Below the pieces are notes generated by a model, which worked only from the letters and a program-made list of their open reading frames with translations, searched no databases and was not told where the DNA came from. This document shows positions 6,354 to 13,614 of a DNA stretch of 14,855 nucleotides, piece by piece. Each line of letters begins with the position of its first letter. The first letter of the stretch is position 1. The stretch comes from Muribaculaceae bacterium (GTDB taxonomy: Bacteria > Bacteroidota > Bacteroidia > Bacteroidales > Muribaculaceae), in assembly GCA_016302215.1 (NCBI GenBank), contig JAEDNZ010000029.1, positions 1 to 14,855 on the forward strand, written 5' to 3'. The translations under genes were made by a program, and so were the position numbers.

Positions 6354-7352
6354 ATGGTAAGCTACAAAGAATTAGGTCTCGTCAACACTCGCGAGATGTT
6401 TGCTAAAGCCATCAAGGGCGGTTACGCCATCCCGGCTTTCAACTTCAACAATATGGAGCAGCTCCAAGCCATCATCAAGGCTGCATCTGAGGAGAAGTCT
6501 CCCGTTATCCTTCAGGTTTCCAAGGGCGCTCGCAACTACGCCAACCCCACGCTCCTCCGCTACATGGCTCAGGGTGCTGTTGAGTATGCCAAAGAGCTCG
6601 GCTGGGCTCACCCCCAGATCGTCCTTCACCTCGACCACGGCGACAGCTTCGAGCTCTGCAAGAGCTGCATCGACCTCGGCTTCTCTTCTGTGATGATTGA
6701 CGGCTCACACCTCCCCTACGAGGAGAACGTGGCCCTCACTAAGCAAGTGTGTGACTACGCTCACCAGTTCGATGTTACTGTCGAAGGCGAGCTCGGCGTC
6801 CTCGCCGGCGTTGAAGACGAAGTGTCGTCAGACCACCACACATACACCGACCCCGAGGAGGTTATCGACTTCGCTACTCGCACCGGTTGCGACTCGCTCG
6901 CTATCTCTATCGGCACTTCGCACGGCGCTTACAAGTTCACCCCGGAGCAGTGCACACGCAATGCTGAAGGCAAGCTCGTGCCCCCGCCTTTGGCTTTCGA
7001 CGTCCTCGACGCCGTCATGGAGAAGCTCCCCGGGTTCCCCATCGTGCTCCACGGTTCTTCTTCGGTGCCCCAAGACGAGGTTGACACCATCAACCACTTC
7101 GGCGGCAAGCTCCCCGATGCAATCGGTATCCCCGAAGAGCAGCTCCGCAAGGCCGCTAAGAGCGCCGTTTGCAAAATCAACATCGACTCTGACAGCCGCC
7201 TCGCTATGACTGCTGCAATCCGTCGAGTATTCGCTGAGAAGCCCGCCGAATTTGACCCCCGCAAGTACCTCGGCCCTGCTCGCGACAACATGGAGAAGCT
7301 CTACAAGCACAAAATCGTCAACGTGCTCGGTAGCGCCGGCAAGGCTGAATAA
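6354..7352 (+). CDS. fba: Fructose-bisphosphate aldolase, class II
   Basis: Zinc-dependent aldolase that splits fructose 1,6-bisphosphate into DHAP and glyceraldehyde 3-phosphate in cytoplasmic glycolysis, and runs in reverse for gluconeogenesis. The 332-residue protein shows the class II signatures. LHLDHGD at 91-97 carries catalytic Asp94 and zinc ligand His95. VEGELG around Glu144, GTSHG with His190, VLHGSSS with His233 (zinc and phosphate site) and KINIDSD at 274-280 (phosphate binding) follow. The frame stays open upstream to 6270, but that would run through the -7 element, so ATG 6354 (at MVSYKELGL) is the start. Codon choice is strongly biased, for example toward CTC and AAG, as expected of a highly expressed gene. 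It stands alone between its own promoter and the terminator at 7392-7443. The exact IIa/IIb subtype and a possible tagatose-bisphosphate activity cannot be settled by eye. Confidence 0.95.
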   Translation: MVSYKELGLVNTREMFAKAIKGGYAIPAFNFNNMEQLQAIIKAASEEKSPVILQVSKGARNYANPTLLRYMAQGAVEYAKELGWAHPQIVLHLDHGDSFELCKSCIDLGFSSVMIDGSHLPYEENVALTKQVCDYAHQFDVTVEGELGVLAGVEDEVSSDHHTYTDPEEVIDFATRTGCDSLAISIGTSHGAYKFTPEQCTRNAEGKLVPPPLAFDVLDAVMEKLPGFPIVLHGSSSVPQDEVDTINHFGGKLPDAIGIPEEQLRKAAKSAVCKINIDSDSRLAMTAAIRRVFAEKPAEFDPRKYLGPARDNMEKLYKHKIVNVLGSAGKAE

Positions 7353-7391
7353 TCCCTGCCTCTCAAGGCTCAGGCCGCTTTACAGCAATAT

Positions 7392-7443
7392 CATCTCAGG
7401 CATCGTATCGCGCTCGCGCAGTAGGTGCCTGAGATGCTTTTTT
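7392..7443 (+). terminator. Rho-independent terminator of fba
   Basis: CATCTCAGGCA (7392-7402) pairs perfectly with TGCCTGAGATG (7426-7436). The GC-rich intervening segment can itself pair (GCGC-TC-GCGC), and a six-T run follows at 7438-7443. It separates fba from the T9SS genes. Confidence 0.9.
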
Positions 7444-7477
7444 GCCCCTCCGCGCAATAAATACGCGCCGCCGGCGT

Positions 7478-7485
7478 TATCTTTA
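7478..7485 (+). promoter_or_regulatory. Possible -7 element immediately before porT
   Basis: TATCTTTA differs from the consensus TAnnTTTG only in its last base and ends 3 nt before the porT ATG at 7489. If used, the transcript would begin at or within a few bases of the start codon. No -33 TTG lies at the usual spacing. No better promoter is visible between the fba terminator and porT. Confidence 0.3.
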
Positions 7486-7488
7486 GTG

Positions 7489-8211
7489 ATGAAATCATTG
7501 CGCTTCATAATATTTCTGCTCGCCGCCCTCGCTTTGGCGCAGCCGCTGTCGGCTCGACGTGACCTCAACGACAAGGTGCTCAACCGCCCTTATGCTGACC
7601 AGCGACGGTGGCATCTGGGCTTCTCTGTCGGGGCATTCACGCAAGACCTCCGTTTCACTCACAGCGGCCTCATCACCGACGATGGCCACCAATGGCGCAT
7701 TCAGCAGCCTGATTATCAGCCCGGTTTTTGTGTCAATGGCCTGCTATCGCTTCGCCTCAACGACTACTTCTCCGTAAGATTTACACCCGGTATGTACTTC
7801 GGCAGCCACGATATGCGCATGCTCGACGTCAACAGCGGCGATGAATACAAGCAAAACATCAAGACTGCCTATGTCGTAATGCCGCTCGACCTCAAATTTG
7901 CAGCCTTGCGCTATCGCAACTCACGCCCCTATGTCGTGGGCGGCGTAATGCCTATCTTTGACGTTGCTAAGAAGCGCAGCGACTACATCAAGCTCAAGGC
8001 GGCTGACTGCTTCATCTCTATAGGCTTCGGCTGCGACTTCTACCTACCATACTTCAAGCTTATCCCGGAGGTCAAATTCTGCTTCAGCCTCGCCGACGTC
8101 CTCTGCAAAGACCGCCCGGACCTCGCCGATGACCCCGCAAAGCTACAAATCACCGAATCGGTCACCCGCGCCGCTCGCAAGATGTTTGTCCTTACATTTT
8201 ATTTCGAATAA
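7489..8211 (+). CDS. porT: Type IX secretion outer-membrane barrel protein PorT (SprT)
   Basis: PorT is an outer-membrane beta-barrel protein required for type IX secretion, the export route for CTD-tagged proteases and adhesins in Bacteroidota. The 240-residue product starts with a clear signal peptide (hydrophobic stretch IIFLLAALALA, likely cut after LSA near residue 22). The rest alternates as barrel strands do and ends with the aromatic-rich FVLTFYFE, a typical outer-membrane C terminus. Features I recall from Porphyromonas PorT match in order: WHLGFSVGAFTQDLRF near the start, YVVMPLDLKF, RPYVVGGVMPIFDVAKK, and GFGCDFYLPYFKLIPEVKF. The frame is open upstream to 7252, overlapping fba, but the signal peptide fixes the start at ATG 7489 (an in-frame GTG lies at 7486). 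Its position just before porP supports the call. A generic PorT-like barrel of other function is the main alternative. Confidence 0.8.
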   Translation: MKSLRFIIFLLAALALAQPLSARRDLNDKVLNRPYADQRRWHLGFSVGAFTQDLRFTHSGLITDDGHQWRIQQPDYQPGFCVNGLLSLRLNDYFSVRFTPGMYFGSHDMRMLDVNSGDEYKQNIKTAYVVMPLDLKFAALRYRNSRPYVVGGVMPIFDVAKKRSDYIKLKAADCFISIGFGCDFYLPYFKLIPEVKFCFSLADVLCKDRPDLADDPAKLQITESVTRAARKMFVLTFYFE

Positions 8212-8279
8212 CATCAGCGCCGATAATCATTCCTAACTCCCCATTCACCACCATCATCACTTCACACACATATATATAC

Positions 8280-9302
8280 ATGACCATGCCCTCGCTGCTT
8301 CATCGCTTCACTCGTCTCGTCGCCATCGTGGCTGCCTTATTCGGCGTAGCCGCGCCGGCCGCTGCGCAGACTGACATTCAGCTGTCGCAGTTCTACGAAG
8401 TGCCGTCGCTCTACAATGCGGCTGCTATAGGCCTCTCTGACAATGTCAGGGTGCGCCTCGGCGGGCGTCTCCAGTGGCTGGGCATCGACAATGCGCCTAA
8501 GGCTTTCCTCGGCACAGCTGATATGCCATTCAAATTCCTCGGAAAGCGCTTCGGAGTGGGTATCGCCGTCAGCCAAGAGAGCGCAGGCCTATACAAGTCG
8601 CTCAACATTGGCGCACAGCTCGCCTTCAAATTCAAAAAATGGGGCGGCGAATGGTCCATCGGAGTCCAGCCCGGCTTCTACGACCAGGCATTCAATGGCT
8701 CTGAAGTATTCATTCCCGATGACGATGACTACCACCAAAGCTCTGACGAGGGTATCCCCACCAGCGACATTCACGGCTCCACATTCGACATCGCTGCCGG
8801 TATTCACTACAAGCACAAATACTTCGCCGTGGGCGTCTCCGCCACTCACCTCACATCACCATCGATAAAATTAGACGCTGCCGCCGGCTCCGGCGACACC
8901 GGCTCCACAGATGCCGCTTCTGAGCGTTACTACGAGTTTAAGGCCCGTCGCACGCTTTATTTTATCGCCGAAGGCAATATTCCCATCAAAAATACGTTAT
9001 TTGAAATAGCTCCCGCACTTTTAGTCAAGAGTGACTTTACTTTCACCACCGGCGAGGCGCACCTCCGCGGCCGTTACAACAAGATGTTTTCTTTCGGCGT
9101 CGGCTATCGTTACGACGATGCGTTGATTTTCTCTATCGCTGCCGACATCAAAAACTTCCACATCGGCTACAGTTATGACTATGCCACTTCGGCTATTCAT
9201 AAAGCCTCAAGTGGCAGCCACGAGATTTCGCTCGGTTATTGCTTCAAGCTTAACCTCGGCGACAAAAACCTCAACCGGCACAAGAGTATTCGCATCATGT
9301 AG
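8280..9302 (+). CDS. porP: Type IX secretion membrane protein PorP (PorP/SprF family)
   Basis: PorP/SprF proteins are outer-membrane barrels of the type IX secretion system; in Porphyromonas PorP is the first gene of the porPKLMN core cluster and associates with the secretion complex. The 340-residue product has a signal peptide likely cut after AAPAAA near residue 29. The family N-terminal signature follows: DIQLSQFYEVPSLYNAAAIG, compare the usual QFYASPLYLNPALTG. Barrel-like repeats fill the rest, with FGVGIAVSQESAGLY, FDIAAGIHYKHKYFAVGVSA and FSFGVGYRYDDALIFSIAAD as recognisable family segments. An acidic loop (PDDDDYHQSSDEG) lies mid-protein. ATG 8280 was chosen; ATG 8286 (residue 3) is equally possible. 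The leader from 8223 to the start codon has no G at all. The gap to porT is 68 nt, and no promoter element is visible. Confidence 0.92.
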   Translation: MTMPSLLHRFTRLVAIVAALFGVAAPAAAQTDIQLSQFYEVPSLYNAAAIGLSDNVRVRLGGRLQWLGIDNAPKAFLGTADMPFKFLGKRFGVGIAVSQESAGLYKSLNIGAQLAFKFKKWGGEWSIGVQPGFYDQAFNGSEVFIPDDDDYHQSSDEGIPTSDIHGSTFDIAAGIHYKHKYFAVGVSATHLTSPSIKLDAAAGSGDTGSTDAASERYYEFKARRTLYFIAEGNIPIKNTLFEIAPALLVKSDFTFTTGEAHLRGRYNKMFSFGVGYRYDDALIFSIAADIKNFHIGYSYDYATSAIHKASSGSHEISLGYCFKLNLGDKNLNRHKSIRIM

Positions 9303-9389
9303 CACCATTGACGTCATTCGCCGATAATTTTTGATTTTATATCGCATCACATATTCTTAAACAAAACAAAATACCACAATCCTCGGATT

Positions 9390-10847
9390 ATGAACAAAAC
9401 CTCCTGCATATTATCAGCTTGCACTATTGCCGTTGCTGCTATCGTCGCCTCTTGCGCCACCGGCTCGCGTGGCTCCGCCGGCGGCGAAGTCACAGGCGTC
9501 GGTGGCACGTCTTGGAGCGAGCCCACCCCCTACGGCATGGTCCTCATTGACAGAGGCTCCATGGCCGTCGGGGTCAACAAGCCCGACAGCGCTTGGAATC
9601 TCGCTGCCGATGCCCGCGGTATATCTGTCGATGGCTTCTGGATGGACGAGACTGAAATAACTAACGCCAAATACAAGCAGTTTGTGTTCTGGGTCCGGGA
9701 CTCTATCATCAGAGAGAGGCTCGCTGACCCAGCTTACGGCGGCAACGAGGACTTCAAAATCGAAGAGGACAAAGATGGAAACCCCATAAAGCCTCACCTC
9801 AACTGGAACAAGGCCATCCCCTGGCGTAACCCTAACGAGGACGAGCTACGTGCAATCGAAAGCGTTTATCGCACAAATCCTATCACCGGCGCGCGAGAGC
9901 TCGACGCTACACAGATGAACTATCGATACGAGATTTACAACCACACCGAGGCCGCTAAACGCAAAAACCGCCTCGACCCAAAGCGTCGCATATACAACAC
10001 TGACCTCCCCGTGCCTACCGCCGTGCCGCAAATCTCTAAAGACACCGCTTACATCAACGACGAGGGCGAAATAATTCGTCAGACCATCACGCGTGGCCTT
10101 ACCGGCGACTACGACTTCCTCAACACCTACATCGTCAACGTGTATCCTGACACCACAGCTTGGGTCAACGACTTCGAGAACGCTTACAATGAGCCCTACG
10201 TCCGCATGTACTTCTCTCACGGTGGATACAGCGACTACCCCGTAGTTGGCGTCAGCTGGGAGCAGGCAAATGCTTTCGCCAATTGGCGCACCGAGTTCCT
10301 CCGTCGTGCCCTCGGCAAGGAAGGCGTATATGTTGAGCCTTATCGCCTACCCACTGAGGCCGAATGGGAGTATGCCGCACGCGCAGGTATCAACGAAAAT
10401 ATGTACCCATGGGACGGCGACCTCGCCCTCAGCGATGACAAAGGCTGCTTCTATGCCAACTTTAAGCCCAACGAAGGCAACTATGTGCGCGACGGGCAGC
10501 TAATCACATCTCGAGTCGGCACATATGCACCTAACGACTTCGGCCTTTACGACATGGCTGGTAACGTCAGCGAGTGGACATCTACGGCTTACACCGAGAG
10601 CGTGGCCCGACTCACATCTGACCTTAACCCAGAGTACCGCTACGATGCCGCTCAGGAGGACCCCTATAAGATGAAGCGAAAGATAGTGCGCGGCGGTTCA
10701 TGGAAGGACGTCGCCCACAACATTCGCTCTGACCTGCGCATGTGGGAGTACCAAAACGAGCAGCGCTCTTACATCGGCTTCCGATGCGTGCGCACTCACA
10801 TCGGATTTGCGCGTGGCACCAAGCTCAAAGCCAATGGCGGCAAGTAA
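9390..10847 (+). CDS. porK: Type IX secretion lipoprotein PorK (GldK), FGE-sulfatase fold
   Basis: PorK is an outer-membrane lipoprotein that assembles with PorN into the large periplasmic ring of the type IX secretion system and links it to the PorLM motor. The 485-residue product has a lipoprotein signal with lipobox VASC, the lipidated residue being Cys22. The body is a formylglycine-generating-enzyme fold: YGMVLIDRGSMAVG near 48, DGFWMDETEITNAKYKQF near 81, YPVVGVSWEQANAFANW at 283, RLPTEAEWEYAA at 319, DMAGNVSEW ending near 396, and RGGSW then GFRCVRT at the C terminus. A long charged segment between about residues 110 and 270 interrupts the fold, as in other GldK proteins. Gene context (porP before, porL after) separates it from true sulfatase-maturing enzymes. 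The gaps are 87 nt to porP and 91 nt to porL, without visible promoters. Confidence 0.93.
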   Translation: MNKTSCILSACTIAVAAIVASCATGSRGSAGGEVTGVGGTSWSEPTPYGMVLIDRGSMAVGVNKPDSAWNLAADARGISVDGFWMDETEITNAKYKQFVFWVRDSIIRERLADPAYGGNEDFKIEEDKDGNPIKPHLNWNKAIPWRNPNEDELRAIESVYRTNPITGARELDATQMNYRYEIYNHTEAAKRKNRLDPKRRIYNTDLPVPTAVPQISKDTAYINDEGEIIRQTITRGLTGDYDFLNTYIVNVYPDTTAWVNDFENAYNEPYVRMYFSHGGYSDYPVVGVSWEQANAFANWRTEFLRRALGKEGVYVEPYRLPTEAEWEYAARAGINENMYPWDGDLALSDDKGCFYANFKPNEGNYVRDGQLITSRVGTYAPNDFGLYDMAGNVSEWTSTAYTESVARLTSDLNPEYRYDAAQEDPYKMKRKIVRGGSWKDVAHNIRSDLRMWEYQNEQRSYIGFRCVRTHIGFARGTKLKANGGK

Positions 10848-10938
10848 CCACGGCCTCATGTCCTCATCACTTCAGCATATTTATTTTACAGATATATATT
10901 TCAAAACCATTTGCTAAGACTTCATTATACAATCAGCT

Positions 10939-11982
10939 ATGACTGCGTTTCAAAGATATAAAAGAGGCATCGGTGGCTTCATCTCAAGCGAGAAGGGGCA
11001 GCGGTTTTTCAACTTTGCTTACTCCATCGGCGCTGCCGTCGTAATCTGGGGTGCTTTGTTCAAAATCCTTCACCTACCCGGTGGAAATGCACTCCTGTCT
11101 ATCGGTATGGGCACCGAGGTGCTTATGTTCGTCCTCACTGCCTTTGACCGCCCTCCCCGCGAATACAAGTGGGAAGAGGTATTCCCCATCCTCGATAGCC
11201 ACGACGAGCAAGACCGCCCCGACTTTGAAGGCGGCGGAGCTTCGGGCGTGATTATCGGCGGTGGCGTGGCTGGCGCGGCTACCGACGGCGAGGTCAACAT
11301 CAACGTCACCGGCGGTGGCCTGGCCGGCGGCGTAGCAGCAGGCGCCGGTGCCGCTTATATCCCCGACGGCCTTAACCTCAGCGCTGACGATGCGCAGACC
11401 CTCTCTGACAGCATCGCCAAGATGGCGGCCGCAGCTGACCAGCTCTCTCGAATGGCAGAGCTTACTTCGGCCACGCAAAATTACCTCGACCAGATGTCGG
11501 GCATCGCAGCCGAGATGACACGCCTCAGAGTGGCCACCGAGTCGCTCAATAGAGTGTCTGACGTCCTCCTGCAGTCTTTTGAGGCTATCACGCGCAACTC
11601 CGACGACATCTCGCGCTCTTCGCGAGGCTATGTCGAGCAGATGGAGGCACTCGACCGCAACATCAGCGGCCTAAACACCATCTACGAGATACAGCTCAAA
11701 AACGTCTCTTCGCAAATCGATGCCATCGACCGCGTCAACCGGGGCATCAACGCCATCCGCGACATGTATGAGAAGAGCGCCGCACAGAGCGCCGGTTACT
11801 GCCTCGAAACGGAAAAGATGGCGCGCAATATGCAGCAGCTCAATGCCGTATATGAGCAGATGCTCCGTGCTATGACTATAAATATGTATCGCCCTATGAT
11901 GGCTCCCGGCATGACGCCTGACGCCGCTAACGGCGCTAACAATAACAATGGCCAACCCGCATCCGGCATTACCGAACTTTAA
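10939..11982 (+). CDS. porL: Type IX secretion/gliding motor stator protein PorL (GldL)
   Basis: PorL is the inner-membrane part of the PorLM (GldLM) motor, which uses proton flow to turn PorM and drive the T9SS. Two N-terminal membrane helices are visible. The first, residues 26-47, is FAYSIGAAVVIWGALFK with Lys42. The second, about 52-69, is LLSIGMGTEVLMFVLTAF with Glu60; this buried Lys/Glu pair matches the charged residues needed for GldL function. A cytoplasmic region follows, with coiled-coil helices at about 148-310. Two points are unusual. A Gly/Ala/Val-rich stretch spans 98-139, and the 347-residue length exceeds GldL of Flavobacterium (a little over 200) and, from memory, Porphyromonas PorL (about 310). 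The C terminus is Pro/Asn-rich. porM starts only 5 nt downstream, consistent with balanced synthesis of the two motor parts. Confidence 0.93.
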   Translation: MTAFQRYKRGIGGFISSEKGQRFFNFAYSIGAAVVIWGALFKILHLPGGNALLSIGMGTEVLMFVLTAFDRPPREYKWEEVFPILDSHDEQDRPDFEGGGASGVIIGGGVAGAATDGEVNINVTGGGLAGGVAAGAGAAYIPDGLNLSADDAQTLSDSIAKMAAAADQLSRMAELTSATQNYLDQMSGIAAEMTRLRVATESLNRVSDVLLQSFEAITRNSDDISRSSRGYVEQMEALDRNISGLNTIYEIQLKNVSSQIDAIDRVNRGINAIRDMYEKSAAQSAGYCLETEKMARNMQQLNAVYEQMLRAMTINMYRPMMAPGMTPDAANGANNNNGQPASGITEL

Positions 11983-11987
11983 AGCCT

Positions 11988-13553
11988 ATGGGAGCTAATA
12001 ACAACAGACTGTCGCCCCGACAGAAGATGATTAACCTGATGTACATCGTGCTCACCGCGATGCTCGCGCTTAATGTGTCTTCTGACGTGCTCGACGGTTT
12101 CACTCAAGTGCACGAAGGTCTCACGCGCTCGTCTGACAACTTCGCCCGCCGAAACGACGCCATCTTCAGCTACCTCGAGGCCTTCGCCCGGCAAAACCCT
12201 GACAAGGGAAAGGCTTGGTATGACAAGGCCTCCAAGGTCCGCATCGAGACGCGCCGCATGCTTCAGCTCGTGGACTCTGTCAAGTATGCCATCGTCCGCA
12301 AGGCTGACGGCCCCGACGGCGACCCATCTAACATCATCAACCGCGATGACCTCGAGGCCGCTGCCGTAATTATGCTTGCTCCGGGCACTGAGCGCGGACG
12401 CCTCCTCAGAGAGAGAATTGACAGCTATCGCAATTTTGTCTGCTCGTTCATGACTGACTCGGTCAAGCGCAACACAATCGCTGCTGCTCTTGCTACAGCT
12501 TCGGTCACTAAGAAAGGCACTCTCGCTCCGCAGACATGGGAAGAATCTAAATTTGACCAGCAGCCCGTTGTCGCTGCCGTGACGCTCCTCACACAGCTCC
12601 AGAGCGATATATTGTATGCTGAAGGAGAGGTCCTCCAAAATCTTTACTCACAGGTTGATGCCGGAGACGTCCGCGTCAACGAGCTCAACGCCTACGTCCT
12701 CCCGCAATCGCGCCTCGTCATGCGTGGCGGCAAGTATTCGGCCAACATAGTCCTCGCGGCTGTCGATACCACTGCGCGGCCTCGCATCTTCATCGGCGGT
12801 AAGCCTCTCCCAAATGACAAAGGACTATACGAAGTAAATACCGGTGCCACCGGCTCTTTCAACTACGAAGGCTTCCTCGAAGTAAGCCACGGCGACGGTT
12901 CCGTAACACGCCACCCATTCGCATCTTCTTACACCGTCATCGAGCCTATGGCCACCGTCTCAGCAACTATGATGAACGTGCTCTACGGAGGCATCGACAA
13001 CCCCATCAGCATCTCAGTGCCGGGCGTCGCAATGGCAGATATATCGGCATCGATGTCTAATGGCTCACTCACCCGCAGCGGCGACCACTGGGTGGCGCGC
13101 CCCACCACCGTCGGACAAGATGCCGTAGTCACAGTCACCGCTATGATGGACGGCCGCTCCACTCAGGTGGCTGCTACCACCTTCCGCGTCCGCAAGTTGC
13201 CTGACCCTACAGCCTTCATCGCTTTCACCGACAGCAAGGGCAACATCGACCACTACAAAGGCTCCAAGCCCTTCTCCAAAGGCCTACTCCTCGCAGCCAC
13301 AGGCCTCCAGGCTGCCATCGATGATGGCCTCCTTGACACTCCATTCAAGGTCCTCAGCTTCGAGACAGTATTCTTTGACTCTATGGGCAACGCTATACCC
13401 GAAGTCAGCGATGGCGCTAACTTCTCCGCAAGGCAGAAACAGTCATTCCAGCGCCTCCAGCGAGGAAAGCGTTTCTACATCTCGCGCATCAAAGCTGTTG
13501 GCCCAGACGGCATCACTCGCGACCTATCCCCCATGGAGGTCATTGTTGGATGA
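11988..13553 (+). CDS. porM: Type IX secretion/gliding motor rotor protein PorM (GldM)
   Basis: PorM is the dimeric, periplasm-spanning shaft of the T9SS motor. Its single N-terminal helix sits inside the PorL ring, and its periplasmic domains reach the PorKN ring. The 521-residue length is close to known GldM/PorM proteins (about 515). The cytoplasmic N terminus and helix are highly typical: RLSPRQKMINLMYIVLTAML at 7-26, then LNVSSDVLDGF. A helical first periplasmic domain follows to about residue 220, and the rest is beta-rich, consistent with the D2-D4 domains known from crystal structures. Landmarks include LPQSRLVMRGGKYSANIVLA, YGGIDNPISISVPG and YISRIKAVGPDG near the end. It begins 5 nt after porL and shows no truncation. 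Confidence 0.95.
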   Translation: MGANNNRLSPRQKMINLMYIVLTAMLALNVSSDVLDGFTQVHEGLTRSSDNFARRNDAIFSYLEAFARQNPDKGKAWYDKASKVRIETRRMLQLVDSVKYAIVRKADGPDGDPSNIINRDDLEAAAVIMLAPGTERGRLLRERIDSYRNFVCSFMTDSVKRNTIAAALATASVTKKGTLAPQTWEESKFDQQPVVAAVTLLTQLQSDILYAEGEVLQNLYSQVDAGDVRVNELNAYVLPQSRLVMRGGKYSANIVLAAVDTTARPRIFIGGKPLPNDKGLYEVNTGATGSFNYEGFLEVSHGDGSVTRHPFASSYTVIEPMATVSATMMNVLYGGIDNPISISVPGVAMADISASMSNGSLTRSGDHWVARPTTVGQDAVVTVTAMMDGRSTQVAATTFRVRKLPDPTAFIAFTDSKGNIDHYKGSKPFSKGLLLAATGLQAAIDDGLLDTPFKVLSFETVFFDSMGNAIPEVSDGANFSARQKQSFQRLQRGKRFYISRIKAVGPDGITRDLSPMEVIVG

Positions 13554-13614
13554 CACCTTTACAGTTATAATTCTCACTACAACTATCATATTCATTTTTC
13601 TCAACGATAAATCA

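Noticed and set aside
7252..7488. N-terminal extension of porT overlapping fba
   Set aside because: It would cross the end of fba and its terminator hairpin, and would bury the signal peptide.
9390..10847. porK as a formylglycine-generating (sulfatase-maturing) enzyme
   Set aside because: The fold is the same, but the lipoprotein signal, the long internal charged segment and the position between porP and porL identify it as PorK/GldK.
11926..12010. Similar Asn-rich stretches at the PorL C terminus (NGANNNNG) and PorM N terminus (MGANNN)
   Set aside because: The match is short, low in complexity and uses different codons (AACAATAAC and AATAACAAC), so duplication is not supported.
13321..13614. 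N-terminal extension of porN overlapping the end of porM
   Set aside because: The extended frame runs through porM in another phase. The clear signal peptide starting at 13615 marks the true start.
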